Below are positions 35,737-47,140 of a stretch of 64,000 bases of DNA, piece after piece (the first letter of the stretch is position 1; the number at the start of each line of letters is the position of its first letter). The stretch covers positions 620,001 to 684,000 of the forward strand of contig CM065651.1 in assembly GCA_033220425.1 (NCBI GenBank), written 5' to 3'. Below the pieces are notes generated by a model. The model was given only the letters and a program-made list of their open reading frames with translations. It did no database searches and had not been told where the DNA came from. The position numbers and the translations under genes are program-made. The stretch comes from Lepraria neglecta (taxonomy: Eukaryota > Ascomycota > Lecanoromycetes > Lecanorales > Stereocaulaceae).

Positions 35737-36576
35737 TATCTGCAAATTATTTCTGCCTCGGCAAATATTAGCTTCCGCGGATAGCGCCCGGAGCTCCTAG
35801 AGGTGCCCCCGCTGCCTCAGCCCAACGCGCAATGCTCCGAGGCAGCAGAGGCAGCTCTAAGGCAGCCCGAGTAGCCAAGCTTCGACACCAAGCGCCCAGA
35901 AGCTTAACCCCGAAAGCCGTGATGTTCCATGATCGGCGGCAGCGCTCGGGAGCCTCACCACCCAGCAGCGCCATGTCGCAGCCCCAATATCTGCTTAGAT
36001 TCGGGCGATTCAGCCAAAGTTCTCGCGGGGGGGTGCGCGCGCCTGTGCAGGCTCTACAGCACATGTCATCGGCGTAAATCTATACGTATTCGGTGGACTT
36101 GCGCATTTGCGCTGATTACACTAATTGCGCTGACGTTTATAGCGCTCGTTAGAGGGCTACTAAGGCCTTAGCTTTGTTAATATCTGGGCGCTGGACGCGC
36201 TGCTTCTAGGCGCGTTATTTGGGGCGTTGCTAGGCGCGTTGCTAGGCGCGTTGCTGGGCGCGTTGCTAGGCGGGTTGCTGGGCGCGTTCCTAGCGCCCGC
36301 AGCCCCAAACTTCAACCTTTCAACGCTGCGTAGTCGAATAACTCGCGTAATATGGCATCTACGGGGCCCTGATTCAGACTGATTTATCGCATAACCTTTG
36401 CGCGGGTGGCCTCTAAATCTGGGGCCCAACGGAATCGATTTAGGGCTGCCTTGTAACTGCCTCGGGGTGCCTTAGTGGCCTCTAGAGGCGCTCCTGAGCT
36501 AGCTTTCTGGCACACCCTACTCATAGCCTCGGAGGCCACTGAGGTACCCCCGAGGTAGAAATATAATTCGCAGATG
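35737..36576. mobile_element. GC-rich 840-bp MITE-like DNA transposon (TA target duplication)
   Basis: Ends are inverted repeats: left TATCTGCAAATTATTTCTGC, right (reverse strand) CATCTGCGAATTATATTTCT, continuing to CCTCGG. TA flanks both sides (35735-35736, 36577-36578), and removal restores the flanking Gypsy sequence as seen in the sister copy at 34.27 kb. GC is about 57% with little sign of RIP. Contains a minisatellite of GCGCGTTGCTAG units at 36200-36290. The frames 35832-36077 and 36160-36429 have no transposase likeness. Confidence 0.85.
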
Positions 36577-39526
36577 TAGGAACCTCTTAGGAACCTTGCG
36601 GGGAACTGTAGGGAATATCTATATGAGTTCTATTAGAGATAAGAGAAGACTAGTTAAAACTCTCAAGAGTATCTAGCCTACTAGGGAAGTTAAATCGTTC
36701 GGATAAGACGTAAAATATTAGATTATCAGGAGTACTTAGAGCGGACCTCTAGTCTTCCTCTAACTCCTTAATATTCTATATCTCCTAGTCTACTACCTTC
36801 CGCTTTTTATCTTTAGTATATTTATATTATATCTAGAGATATATCAATTTAGTCTAAAGACGTATAGTCTCTTCTATATAATAGGCCAGCTCTTCGCGCG
36901 TAGTCTTTAGTTAGGCCTATAATTCCTTTCGTTCGTTCTTGATACGACGTATCTTAAGGGGTAATACTATAAGGTCGTATTTTCTACTACTATCTATATA
37001 GTTAGAATACCTATTAAGAATTCGGCGCTTAGTAAGCGCTTGGCGCTTGGCAAGTAGCTTTTAGCTAAGTAAGCTTCTCTTACTTAGAATAACTAACTAA
37101 TTAATTAACTAATCAATTATTCAATTATATAGAAAGTCTATTGTCCTTGACAAATAGTAGTAACGGGTCTTATATCTTGCCGAGTACTATTCCAATTACT
37201 CGATAGATATCTAAAGATCTAACTAGCTCGTCGCCGTTCCTAGGAACGCCGGATAAGCACCAGTTTTAGCGTCGCCGAAGTACTAGCTATATAGTAGCCA
37301 CCTATCCTCCCTATCCTCTCTATCCTTCCGCTACGCCAGTAGCTCCTCTAAAGCCTCTACAAGCCCTAGCTATCTTAGTACTACTTCCGCCTATACTAAC
37401 ACCTCAAGCTCGTCGAGTATTATAGGCACTTACCGGGAAAAGAATCTATACTACGCGTTTCTCCTCAAAAGGTCTTCTATATCCTTAATACCTACTATTA
37501 TAAGAAGTCTTTACTATAGCTTCCTTAAGCTATAACCCGGTCAGCCGTAACGCTATCGTTATCGCTTTTTATTAAGTTAGAATACTTCTACGCCGAGGCC
37601 GTTAGCAATCTTACTCGCTATATTATTTCTTATCTTATCAAGAATAATTTTAGACCCGCCTAGTAAGGCCGTATTCTAGGTACCTAAGACTACTAAACTA
37701 GATTATAGTCTATTAAAGTACTATCCTAGCTATCCGACTAGGCTCTAGATCATTCTATTTTTAGAGCCGCTCTAACTAAATTCGAGAAAGATACCGAGCG
37801 TTCTAGACGACTTCTTTAGGAACTACCTTCTACGGGAAGTACTCCTCCTAGAACGCCGCTTTCTTCGACAGCCTCAAATCCTTCTAGTAGTAGTACTACT
37901 ACTATAAGAGTAACCTCCGCCGAAGAAACCATCTATAATTAGCCTACTAGACCTTCTATTCTCAGAGATAATATAGGTACTAATATTATACCTAAAATAC
38001 AAGCTATTATCAACGCCGCTATTATATAGTATATATATAAATACCTATCTTAGCCTGGGGAGCGAGGCCCTCCGGGACCTCCGGGGGATCTAGGTATAGA
38101 TAGAGCGAGTGCGAATACCGGTAGTAGTAGCTATTCCTTAAAGCCGGAAGAAATCGGATTCTTCGACAACCTCTTTGCCTACGAAGGTCTAGTCGACACC
38201 GAAAATAATCGGACTATCTTCTATAATATCTACGTCTTTATTAATAGATTAAAAGATATCGCTACTACTAAAAGCGAGTCTAAAGTTATCGAAGTATTAC
38301 TACTATACTTCTAAGGGGAGGCTCTCGCCTAGTATATAGATAAGCTTTTAGAGCTTAATAAGAGTCTACTCAGGAGAGCTAATCTTTAGTTATAGGTCGA
38401 GATACTCGTTAAACGTTTTAAGGAGTAACCTATAGTAGTAGTATAGGCTTTATAGACCGAGTATTATACTATAGCCGATACTAGGAATAGTAAGTATCCT
38501 TGTACTTACGTATAGAATATTCGGCGACACGCTAGGGCGGCCGAGCTCCTTACTGAATATAACTAGCTTATAGTTACTTAGAATAATATATAGCTTGAAT
38601 TTCGCCTTTATATCTCTAAACTAATACTATTAATAACGCTTAAGTAATTCCTAGATCAGGTCGACTCCAAGGCCAATTTATGGTTCGAGCTTGCTCGGCT
38701 AAATCAGCGAGAATAATATTCTTAGAATTAGTAAGTCGATAGGCGGTCGATAAGATCTAGTTAGTATTAGTCTAGTAATCGTTAGTAAGGTAGATTTTCT
38801 AGATTACTATTTCCTTATTAGTACGAGTAGCGATAACTCTACTAAGGATTTCCGTAGCTATCGTACAATAATCTTTACGGTAATAGCTTCGCTAATAGTT
38901 CTTCCTATTAGCCAAATAATACGCTAATATAGGCTTCTCGTTCGCAAAATTCTGCCTTGCCTTCTACTTACTAACCGCTCTAGATTACTATAGGAAACTA
39001 AGGCGGCTCGTTAGGTTTCATAAATTAGTCTTTAAATTAGTAGAATTCTCAAGCTAGTAATAATAACACGGGATCTAGAAGGCCGTTAAATAGACTAAAT
39101 AGAGGCTTCCAAAATCGAGACCGTCGATTTCCTCGTTTAGGAATTACCTACTAAGCGAATAAAGTCTCTAAAGGCGCTTCTAATAGACCGTCTAAAGCCG
39201 ACTAGTCTCCTACCCAGGACCAGCAGAACGCTAATTTCGATCCATCCTATAATAATAGCGGTAACTACTACGGAGACGAAGATCTCGACTACTACGAGCT
39301 ATAGTAGGATTACGACGCCGAGAATTTCATCGGTAACGCTACTATAATAGCTTCAGCTGCTATAGTAACGTCGAAAATTTCTAAGATATACCGATACCGA
39401 CATTGTCTCTAGGCCTTTTCGTCCAAGAATCTACTCTATAAATACTTTAGTAATTCCGGCAAAGGTTAAGCTACTGTATTAACGACTTACTAGGGATTTC
39501 CGACGAAGGGAATCGTTAATACTATC

Positions 39527-42500
39527 TATTAGGAGAAAGAAGCTCTCTATTTAAGTATTGAATAATATTGATAATAAGTATAATATTGAGAAATCTATAA
39601 TGGAAGAACTACGTATAAGTATGCGCCAAGCCACTAGTAGCCCTAGCCCTAAGTGGCAAATATAGATGCTTGTATAGAAGTATACTATAACTATAATAGT
39701 TACCGCCAAAAAGAGAAAAAATGGCGACACCCTCGTTGCCACAGCGACAGTAGGGGTTTATAGCTTATATATTATCATAAACGTGCGTATATACAGGAAC
39801 ATTACAACCCCAACCAACGTCTATATAGTAGCCTTATACTTCTTCGCTAGAGTTACTAACGTTACCGTTATTATAGATGTTACTAAATATACGTAGTGTA
39901 TACGAGCTGGACGGTGTAAATCTGCTAGTACTAGAAGCTATAGATTCAACTACCGGGTTTGCATAGTAAACGCCATTTCTCGGCTGAGATATACCAGGTT
40001 TAGGTAGCTTAGCACAGGTATATTACTCTGCTTAGGCAGTAGGCGCAGGTCTAGATCTTGGATGTCCAAATCCTATCCTTCTTATATACGGTTGAATATT
40101 GTAGCGGTTAGTAGGCGGAGCTGAATTTGAAGGTAGGGAGCTTTCTAATTGGCCCGGAGTATAGTTCCGAGTTCTAAAATAAGTATATATATTAAACTAT
40201 ATATACTTTTTGGAATCCAATTAATCGATAAAGTCCTTAACACTAGTATACTTAGTGTCACGGTGCCGCCTAGAGTCAAGTTATAGGGGTGGAATAGATT
40301 AGGATATCGAATCTAAGGAGGAAAACTATATAGAGCGAGCGAAGGATCTATATAGGCAGCAACCCCTGAGCTCGGCCCGAAGGTCCGATAGGGCTGACCA
40401 GGAGGCTGCGAGGTATACCTATAATATCACCCCCCTCTCTAACAAGGCATCGACCGCGATGCCTACAGCTATCCTTTGCCTCCAAACCCCTCCTATATCT
40501 TAGCCTGCGGCGGCGGCGATATCAAACGGATCGATTTGGCTATATAGTAGTGGCTGCCAGGGCCGAAAAGGCGCGCTGTAGATCAAGCGCGATATTAAGC
40601 AAAAGTGTAGCCGAATTTGAATCGATCGAGGCATTCGAAAACATGCCCTAAACTTGGTGGCGTTCCTGATGCTTGGCGCTCATCACGTGATCTCAACCCT
40701 GCCAGCTATATTGATATACACCTATATACTCCACCGTATCCATCCTATATGTAGTCCTACCAAGCTTCCTAGCTCTTACCCTAGCTTGGTGTTACTATTA
40801 CCTTGCCAAGTTATCCTAGTCCAGCGTTGCCATCGCCTTGTAGGGGTCGTGATCTTATAGGTTGGATAGTAGGTAAAAGGGCCATCGAGCGGTAGGCGTA
40901 AGAAGTGTATGATAATGAAATGAAATATACAGTTGGCTCATAGCGATGTAAGCGCTGCAGGGTCGTTAGGGGTGCGATGTGAGCATAGCGTCATCGCATA
41001 GTCAATGCTATTATAGTAGGCTTACTAGGTGGTGCCATTACAGCAGGCTCACTATTTGGCTTGTCGGTTAGATTATTGTAGTTATAGACGGGGCAGAGCT
41101 CAAACGAGGTGCAATTGACGAATTGTCCTGATTATTATACTTTGCCGTTCAAGCAGGCTCACTATTACTGGTGCCGTTCAAGCAGGCTCACTGTTACTAG
41201 TACCATTCAAGTAGGCTCACTATTACTGGTGCTATTCAAGCAGGCTCACTCCAGTAGGTGCTCACTGCCGTCTCTAGTGATTCTATTCTAGTCTCTAGTC
41301 GGTGCCATTGTAGCAGGCTCACTCCAGTAGGTGCTCACTGCCGTCTCTAGCGATTCCATTCTAGTCTCTAGTCGGTGCCATTGTAGCAGGCTCACTGTTA
41401 GGGGTAGATAGCTGCTTTGTTTTGACTCGCAGTTGTAACCAGTACGAGTAGTCGGCCATTCTTTTAACTCACGTGCCTTTATAAGTGCCACGGTTGTTTA
41501 AAGTCACCCGCGCGACTATACCTTATTTAACATCGCCAGTCAACGATAGAGATTCGATATAATGTCACGGTGCCGCCTAGAGTCAAGTCATAGGGGTGGA
41601 ATAGACTAGGATATCGAATCTAAGGAGGAAAACTATGTAGAGCGAGCGAAGGATCTATATAGGCAGTAACCCCTGAGCTCGGCCCGAAGGTCCGATAGGG
41701 CTGACTAGGAGGCTGCGAGGTACGCCTGTAACACTTAGTAGGAACGACTAGGTTTATTCTTAGCTAGTCTTCGAAGCGTAGGAAGTATTCTATTAGCTGC
41801 GTGTGAATAGAGTCGTTTCTATATATCTTTATAATTGTATACAGATATTCGATAGGGTCCTTTTTGGCAGCTATATCCGAGCGGCCATATTTAGCTTTAT
41901 TAAGCTTACTAAGCCGAATTAACTCATCCTCCTTAAATCGTTCTACTAGTACTATAGTCCAGGCACCAATACTATTAGTAGGGTCTATTATCTTAGCTTT
42001 TTATAGAGTAAGTAGCTCCTATAGCTACTAGGTTTCAGCAATGGTTCCAGCTAGAAATAAGGCGGGAATATACGTTTGAATACTACGGGGCCCCCTAATA
42101 TAGGCAGTTTATTTAATACGGGCGACAAATATAAAGATATTATCATCTTTCCTATTGAAATCTCTAAGGTCTTTTTAACGCCATCTATACTTAGAAGGGT
42201 ATATACTAGCGGCTGAATAATACCTTAGCGGTAGAGTATATTAAGCAGATTGAAAATTTCGTTAAGGTATTTGACTTTGTGGAGGTCCACTAAAAGGTTC
42301 TATACTTAGCTCTCTAAATTGACCAAAATCCGATGATTCACTACCAAAATTTGGTGGGGCCTCGTTGCCGTAGGAGTCCGAGGTATAGAAAGCTTTGGCT
42401 GGATTTGCTGAGGCAGATTATTTAGGTCTAGTAGAGGCAATTTATAAATTGCTCAGCGTATTATTCAAGTAGTTGAATCTCTTATCTATTCAGGCCATAG

Positions 42501-43267
42501 TGAAGGTATTAGTAGCAGCTACAGCAGCTGCAATAGCTGCGTCTAGCGTTTTTGCTTATTTAGAGCTAAAGCCTAGATATCGGCCTGGATTCGATAGGTA
42601 GGGCGGAATAGTAGAATTTTCGTCCGTAGCTGAACTGCTAGCTGCAATACCCTTAGGTAGTGACGTAGGTGGCTGACCAGGTCTATTTATATATCTATCT
42701 CTTTTAGGAGCTTGCTAAGAAGCTTATCTAGCTGGTTACTTACCTTGTAAGCGAGTTGAGTAGGATATAGTCGACGGTTCTAGTAAAAGACTCGACTTGG
42801 TAGGCTAGTAGTAGAGTGCTACCGCGGGCGTCTCTGGATTAGGGCAGGTAGACGAGTATATAGTTGGTTAGTAGTAGAGTACTACCGCTGGCGTCTCTAG
42901 ATCAGGGTAGGTAGGCGTAGAATGTAATTGATTGATAGCTTAGTAAGACTATCTACAAACGAGTATCTAGCGAAGGAGTCGTTTGCTCAGCGAATAGATT
43001 AGGATAGGTAGGCGTAATTCGATATTGAGGTAGGGAGATCAGGGTAGGTAGGCGAAGCTGATTGGTTGGTGGATACGGTATTCGTTACTACCAATTGTTA
43101 GGAGAAAGAAGCTCTCTATTTAAGTATTGAATAATATTGATAATAAGTATAATATTAAGAAATCTATAATGGAAGAACTACGTATAAGCATGCGCCAAGC
43201 CACTAGTAGCCCTAGCCCTAAGTGGCAAATGTAGATGCTTGTATAGAAGTATACTATAACTATAATA
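39527..43267. mobile_element. LTR retrotransposon with 172-bp LTRs nested in the Gypsy element
   Basis: LTRs 39527-39698 and 43096-43267 (T(G/A)TTAGGAGAAAG...ACTATAATA), nearly identical, flanked by CTATC (39522-39526, 43268-43272). The interior holds no convincing pol genes, so it is probably non-autonomous or decayed. Superfamily not assigned. It is itself interrupted by the short LTR element at 40256-41733. Confidence 0.85.
40256..41733. mobile_element. Short non-autonomous LTR element (TRIM/LARD-like), third nesting level
   Basis: LTRs of about 171 bp at 40256-40426 and 41563-41733 (TGTCACGGTGCC...GTAACA), flanked by CTTAG (40251-40255, 41734-41738). The interior is 1.1 kb, coding no retroelement proteins, with direct repeats of AGCAGGCTCACT-type units at 41150-41400. 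LTRs are near-identical apart from a few C-to-T type differences; it looks structurally whole and is the youngest of the three. Confidence 0.9.
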
Positions 43268-46099
43268 CTATCCTTAAGGATTCTTAAGAAATCGTCGACA
43301 CTGTCCCTAAGGCTTCCGAAGCCTACCTAAGCACTATTACTAAAGCTTCCGAGTCTAGGCCCGTTACTAACGCTTCCGAGGAATTCGTCTAGTTAACTTC
43401 GAACTCTACTAAAGAAGTTAGTACTAGGTATATATTCCGTAATTACTATTACGCTATAGCTAACGCCAAGTTATTATCTGACGGTGAAATCTTTATACTA
43501 TATCTTAATACTAGATATAGTATTACTCTACTAGATCGGAAGTATTCTCGTACTATTCCCGACTTTTAGATACGGAGAATAGTAAGCCCTATCAAGGTTC
43601 GTAGAGTAGGATTAGATATATACGAAACTGATAAGTATAGTATTATACCTATCCTTTTCCTTAGGAAGCGAGATAGTAAGGATATAATAGCTATAATAGT
43701 ACCTAGAGAGGTATACCTCGTCGATAATCTTAAGGCGAAGTTACTTATTAGTATAGATATTATAGTCCCTGAGAAAATCGATATTATAGCTTTAAAATCG
43801 ATAGTGTCGATTGGAAGCTACGGAGTCGAAATTCCTATTAAAGTCAGGACACGAGGCCGATCTATTACCTATCCGGTATATACAAAAAACACTGTTATTA
43901 TTCCTTCGCATTCGCAAGCGCAGATTCTAGTATACTACGCCTCCTTACCGGATCGAGATTTCTTCTTTAAGCTAGACCAAGGCGAGCTTTCGCTTTACGA
44001 ACAGCTCGATATCTTATATAGCTATACCTACACGATTTCGGCACTTATTAAGCTCAGTCTAGAGTTATAATAATAGATTCTCGATGGATACTAGGCTAAT
44101 AAATCCTGGCGGAAGATAATCGATACCCTCGATTCTAATAAGAATACCGGCGAGGACGCCGCTTAGCTTCCTTTTACCCGGGATCCCTAAGGCCTTATCT
44201 AGAAGGTCGACGCCGCTATAGATGACTATACCTTCTTGCCTGATCGTCTCTGCGTTCCGAAATCTTATATTAAGACCTTCCTAGAAATCGCTCATTCCGG
44301 GAGTTATCTAGGCTTTACTAAATACTATAAGAGTATCTCTCGACAATAGTATATATATAAGCTTACTAATTATCTCCGAGACTTTCTTCAATACTGCCCT
44401 TAATACTAGCTATTTTAGACACGAAGATATCTATCGTATAGCTCGCTCCAATCGATTATAACACCTCCGATGCCTTTCTATACCCTAACGATTGATTTTA
44501 TCCTTGCCTTGCCGCTGTTAACGAAAGGTTATAACGTACTTATATCAGTTACTAACAAGTTCTCGCGGAAGATCACATTAATTCCTGGCAAGACGAATTT
44601 CTCTGCAGAGGATTGGGCACTATAGCTACTCCGACGTCTTCGAAAGATTGACTGGGGCCTGCCTAAGGCCATTATTTCTGACTGTGATCGGAAATTTCCC
44701 AGCTATCTTTAGAAAGCGCTGTTTACTAAGCTCGGTGTTAAGCTACTCTACTCAATAGCTTACCACCTATAGACAGATCCTTTCCGCCGAAAGCGCCTAG
44801 AGGAGCCGCCTTCAGTATTCGTCAAGGGAGATACTGACGACTAGAAGTCGTACGAAATCGAAAAGCTCCTTAATAAGAGGACGATGAAGAAGGGGCGTGG
44901 TTTCGCTATAAAGTACCTAGTCAAGTAGAAGGGTTACGGAGCCTAGTAGGACGAATGGCTGAATATCAAGCAGCTAGGAGATGCTCAGAGATTGGTCGAC
45001 GAATATAAGAGGTATACTGAGACGCTACTAGTACCGAATCGATGTCGTCGAAAAGACGATGCGAAGGAATCCTAGGAGATACCTTCTCCGGCGGTGCCGA
45101 AGAAGCGCGGGCGGCCTAAGAAGTCTTAACCAAGGAAATACATGGATTAGTGGCCTCGGAGGGCCCGAAGTTTCTTGTTGGCTGGTTCCTTATCAGGTAA
45201 TTCCTAACTAGTATTTGCTTCTTAACGAGTGTATTTAGCTAGTTATCGACGAGGACGCCGATATCTTTTTTATTGCCGGCATTTGTTAAGAATTCGGCGC
45301 TTAGTAAGCGCTTGGCGCTTGGCAAGCAGCTTTTAGCTAAGCAAGCTTCTCTTGCTTAGAACAACCAACTAATCAATCAACCAATCAATCATTCAATTAC
45401 ATAGAAAGCCTATTGTCCTTGACAATACCTATTAGACTCTGCTCCTATTAAGTACTATTTGCCGCTAGCGACGCATCGGGAATATAGTCGTATTACGACC
45501 TCGGATAGCTTACTAGCCAGTTCCGTTCGGCGAACGGTTTATCTAAATGTTTAGTACGTCGGGGTAGTATAAAGGATAGATAGTTTCTCAGGACGAGAAA
45601 TCTGGGAGAGGGAGCTAATATTACGATTAGGAAATATAATTAAGGATGCGCCCAAGGAGTGTAGCGCCCGTTATAGTCCGAGTCGGCGAATTAGTATCTG
45701 ACTCGGACAGGACCCTGAAAGCTTGGTATGTTAAGCGATAAGCGCAGGGAGCGTAATAAGCGCAGTGCGATTAGTGCGATCAAAGTGATCATGGATGATG
45801 AGCGTAATGAGCGCAATGAGCGTAGTGCGATTAATGCGATCAGGAACGCTTGGTATAGATTTCGTATATCTATATATGCGGAGTACTGCTCACCACTTGG
45901 AGTATCGTGCTTAACTTCCTATTCATTGTTTACTACATGCGATAGATCTCTTAGGCTAGGCACTGAACATATATTATCTAATCATATACCAGACCCGCTT
46001 AGCATCGCTTGAAGCCTGCTTCACCTCTTATTGGTTACACCTCCATCCTTATTAAGAATCAATCCATAAATACGATACCGGAACGCACGGTTCGTAACA

Positions 46100-46797
46100 G
46101 GCCCCTGACAACACCAATCCGTTCGACTCGTACCATGACGGGCACTACGCCTCCTATACGTATCCTCGATTATAGTTTCCTAATTATAATACAAATACCA
46201 AAAACTAATCTACGATACCCTTGCTCCTATAGAATACGCTCGGAAGATAATTCGATGACGACGATCACTTATTATACCTAAGGTATTCTTGAGGCCTGAG
46301 CACGGCGACTTCCTATATAATCTGCAAAATCATTAACAGCAAAAATTTTGGTATTGTTAGATTAGTCGATGCGTTATTTACCTACGCGCACGCTGTAATC
46401 CGGTAGGAAAAAGTGACTAGCGTATATAGAACGTAGAAATCTCGCTCCGAGCGTAGTTTACGACCCAAAAATTAATGGTTTAGGTAGTAGTTTTAATAGA
46501 TTTTGTTCGTGGTTGTTTCGTAGAAAAGTGAAAAGCTGCCCGTATTATGGAGTTTTGCGCTCAGACGTGCTGCCCTTACGCTGCGTAGTCAGCATCGCTA
46601 ACCCGAAGGGGCTTAGCGACCGGCTTGCCGGCCAATAACAGCACGTCTGAGGTACTGAGGCAAGCTGCACCTGGTTCTCCATACCACTCGGACCCACAAC
46701 TCGCTCAGCCGAAAAGTGGACTCGACAACGTAATGGTTTCGCTTCTCTGATAAGCATAGCCCATTAGGCGGCAGGCCCCCCACGTTTCACGAGGCGC
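46100..46797. other. Transition from AT-rich block to gene-rich DNA, no supported gene
   Basis: Base composition returns to normal by about 46.55 kb. A 70-codon minus-strand frame (46545-46757) has no family likeness. No element ends recognised. Confidence 0.4.
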
Positions 46798-47003
46798 CAC
46801 CACCCAGGCACCCAGGCTCGCGCGAGCGCAAAGCGGCGCTCACCCTAGGCCCGGTGGGGGGTGAGGCTGGGGCAGATTGGTGTCTTCTTGGCTAGCGGAT
46901 AACGAATATAATACGCCAAGAAGACAAAAATCTGCCCCGGCCTCACCCATCGGGCATCGGGTGAGCGCCGCCTTAACCTCGCGCGAGCTGGGTGATGGTC
47001 GTT
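46798..47003. repeat. Near-perfect foldback (inverted repeat, ~90-bp arms)
   Basis: Arms about 46798-46892 and 46914-47003 around a ~21-base AT-rich loop. Matching blocks inward: CACCCAGG/CTGGGTG, CTCGCGCGAG, GCGGCGCTCACCC, GGGTGAGGC, GGGGCAGAT, GTCTTCTTGGC. Could be a small foldback MITE or a strong hairpin in the promoter of the next gene; no clear target duplication found. Confidence 0.8.
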
Positions 47004-47140
47004 TCTGCTCACCTCCCACCCTGTATCTACTCTTCTTTCTCACCTTAGAGTCTTCAGTCTTCGTTATGTGCAATTGAGGTGTGAATCCATCACCTGTTGA
47101 TCGGTATCATTCATCTTTGACCTTCGTCACGTATTTAACG

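Larger units (their letters stand above)
37012..45424 (+). mobile_element. Ty3/Gypsy-like retrotransposon with 141-bp LTRs, host of a nested pair
   Basis: LTRs 37012-37152 and 45284-45424 (TGTTAAGAATTCGG...CCTTGACA), flanked by ATACC on both sides (37007-37011, 45425-45429). Internal parts: gag-like (~37.3-39.4 kb), a pol segment (~43.3-44.1 kb), integrase (~44.2-44.8 kb) and a chromodomain-like tail (~44.9-45.05 kb). Broken by many changes. It contains the LTR element at 39527-43267. The 3' half is less RIP-shifted than the older Gypsy copies, so it is younger than its target. Confidence 0.85.
35304..46099 (+). mobile_element. 3' part of a second Ty3/Gypsy copy, interrupted by later insertions
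   Basis: 35304-37011 and 45425-46099 together match the last part of pol, the untranslated region and the 3' LTR of the element at 27.9-35.3 kb. The 3' LTR is 45619-46099 (starts TATTACGATTAGG, ends TTCGTAACA). It is split by a GC-rich DNA element (35737-36576) and by another Gypsy element (37012-45424). Fossil, many breaks. Its 5' part was not located. Confidence 0.65.
21400..46100. other. AT-rich RIP-degraded repeat block
   Basis: Nearly 25 kb dominated by TA dinucleotides and short of CA/TG, with almost no reading frame above 70 codons except in GC-rich islands. This is the usual footprint of repeat-induced point mutation on transposons in Pezizomycotina. Recognisable contents are given separately. 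The parts not otherwise described (21400-22160, 22590-24930, 25525-26870, 27490-27890) are decayed repeats without assignable genes. One dispersed segment with a hairpin AATCTTC-aca-GAAGATT occurs at about 21955 and again near 26596. A direct repeat of about 55 bp lies at 23740-23830. Confidence 0.9.

Noticed and set aside
35832-36429. Frames inside the 840-bp GC-rich island
   Set aside because: No transposase likeness; they fall in minisatellite or GC-rich sequence and occur on both strands.
40256-41733. Direct repeats of AGCAGGCTCACT type considered as a CRISPR-like array
   Set aside because: Spacing is irregular, units are imperfect, and they lie inside an LTR element of a eukaryote.
45728-46281. 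Two frames of about 90 codons at the right side of the AT-rich block
   Set aside because: They lie in and just after the 3' LTR of the Gypsy fossil and have no independent support.
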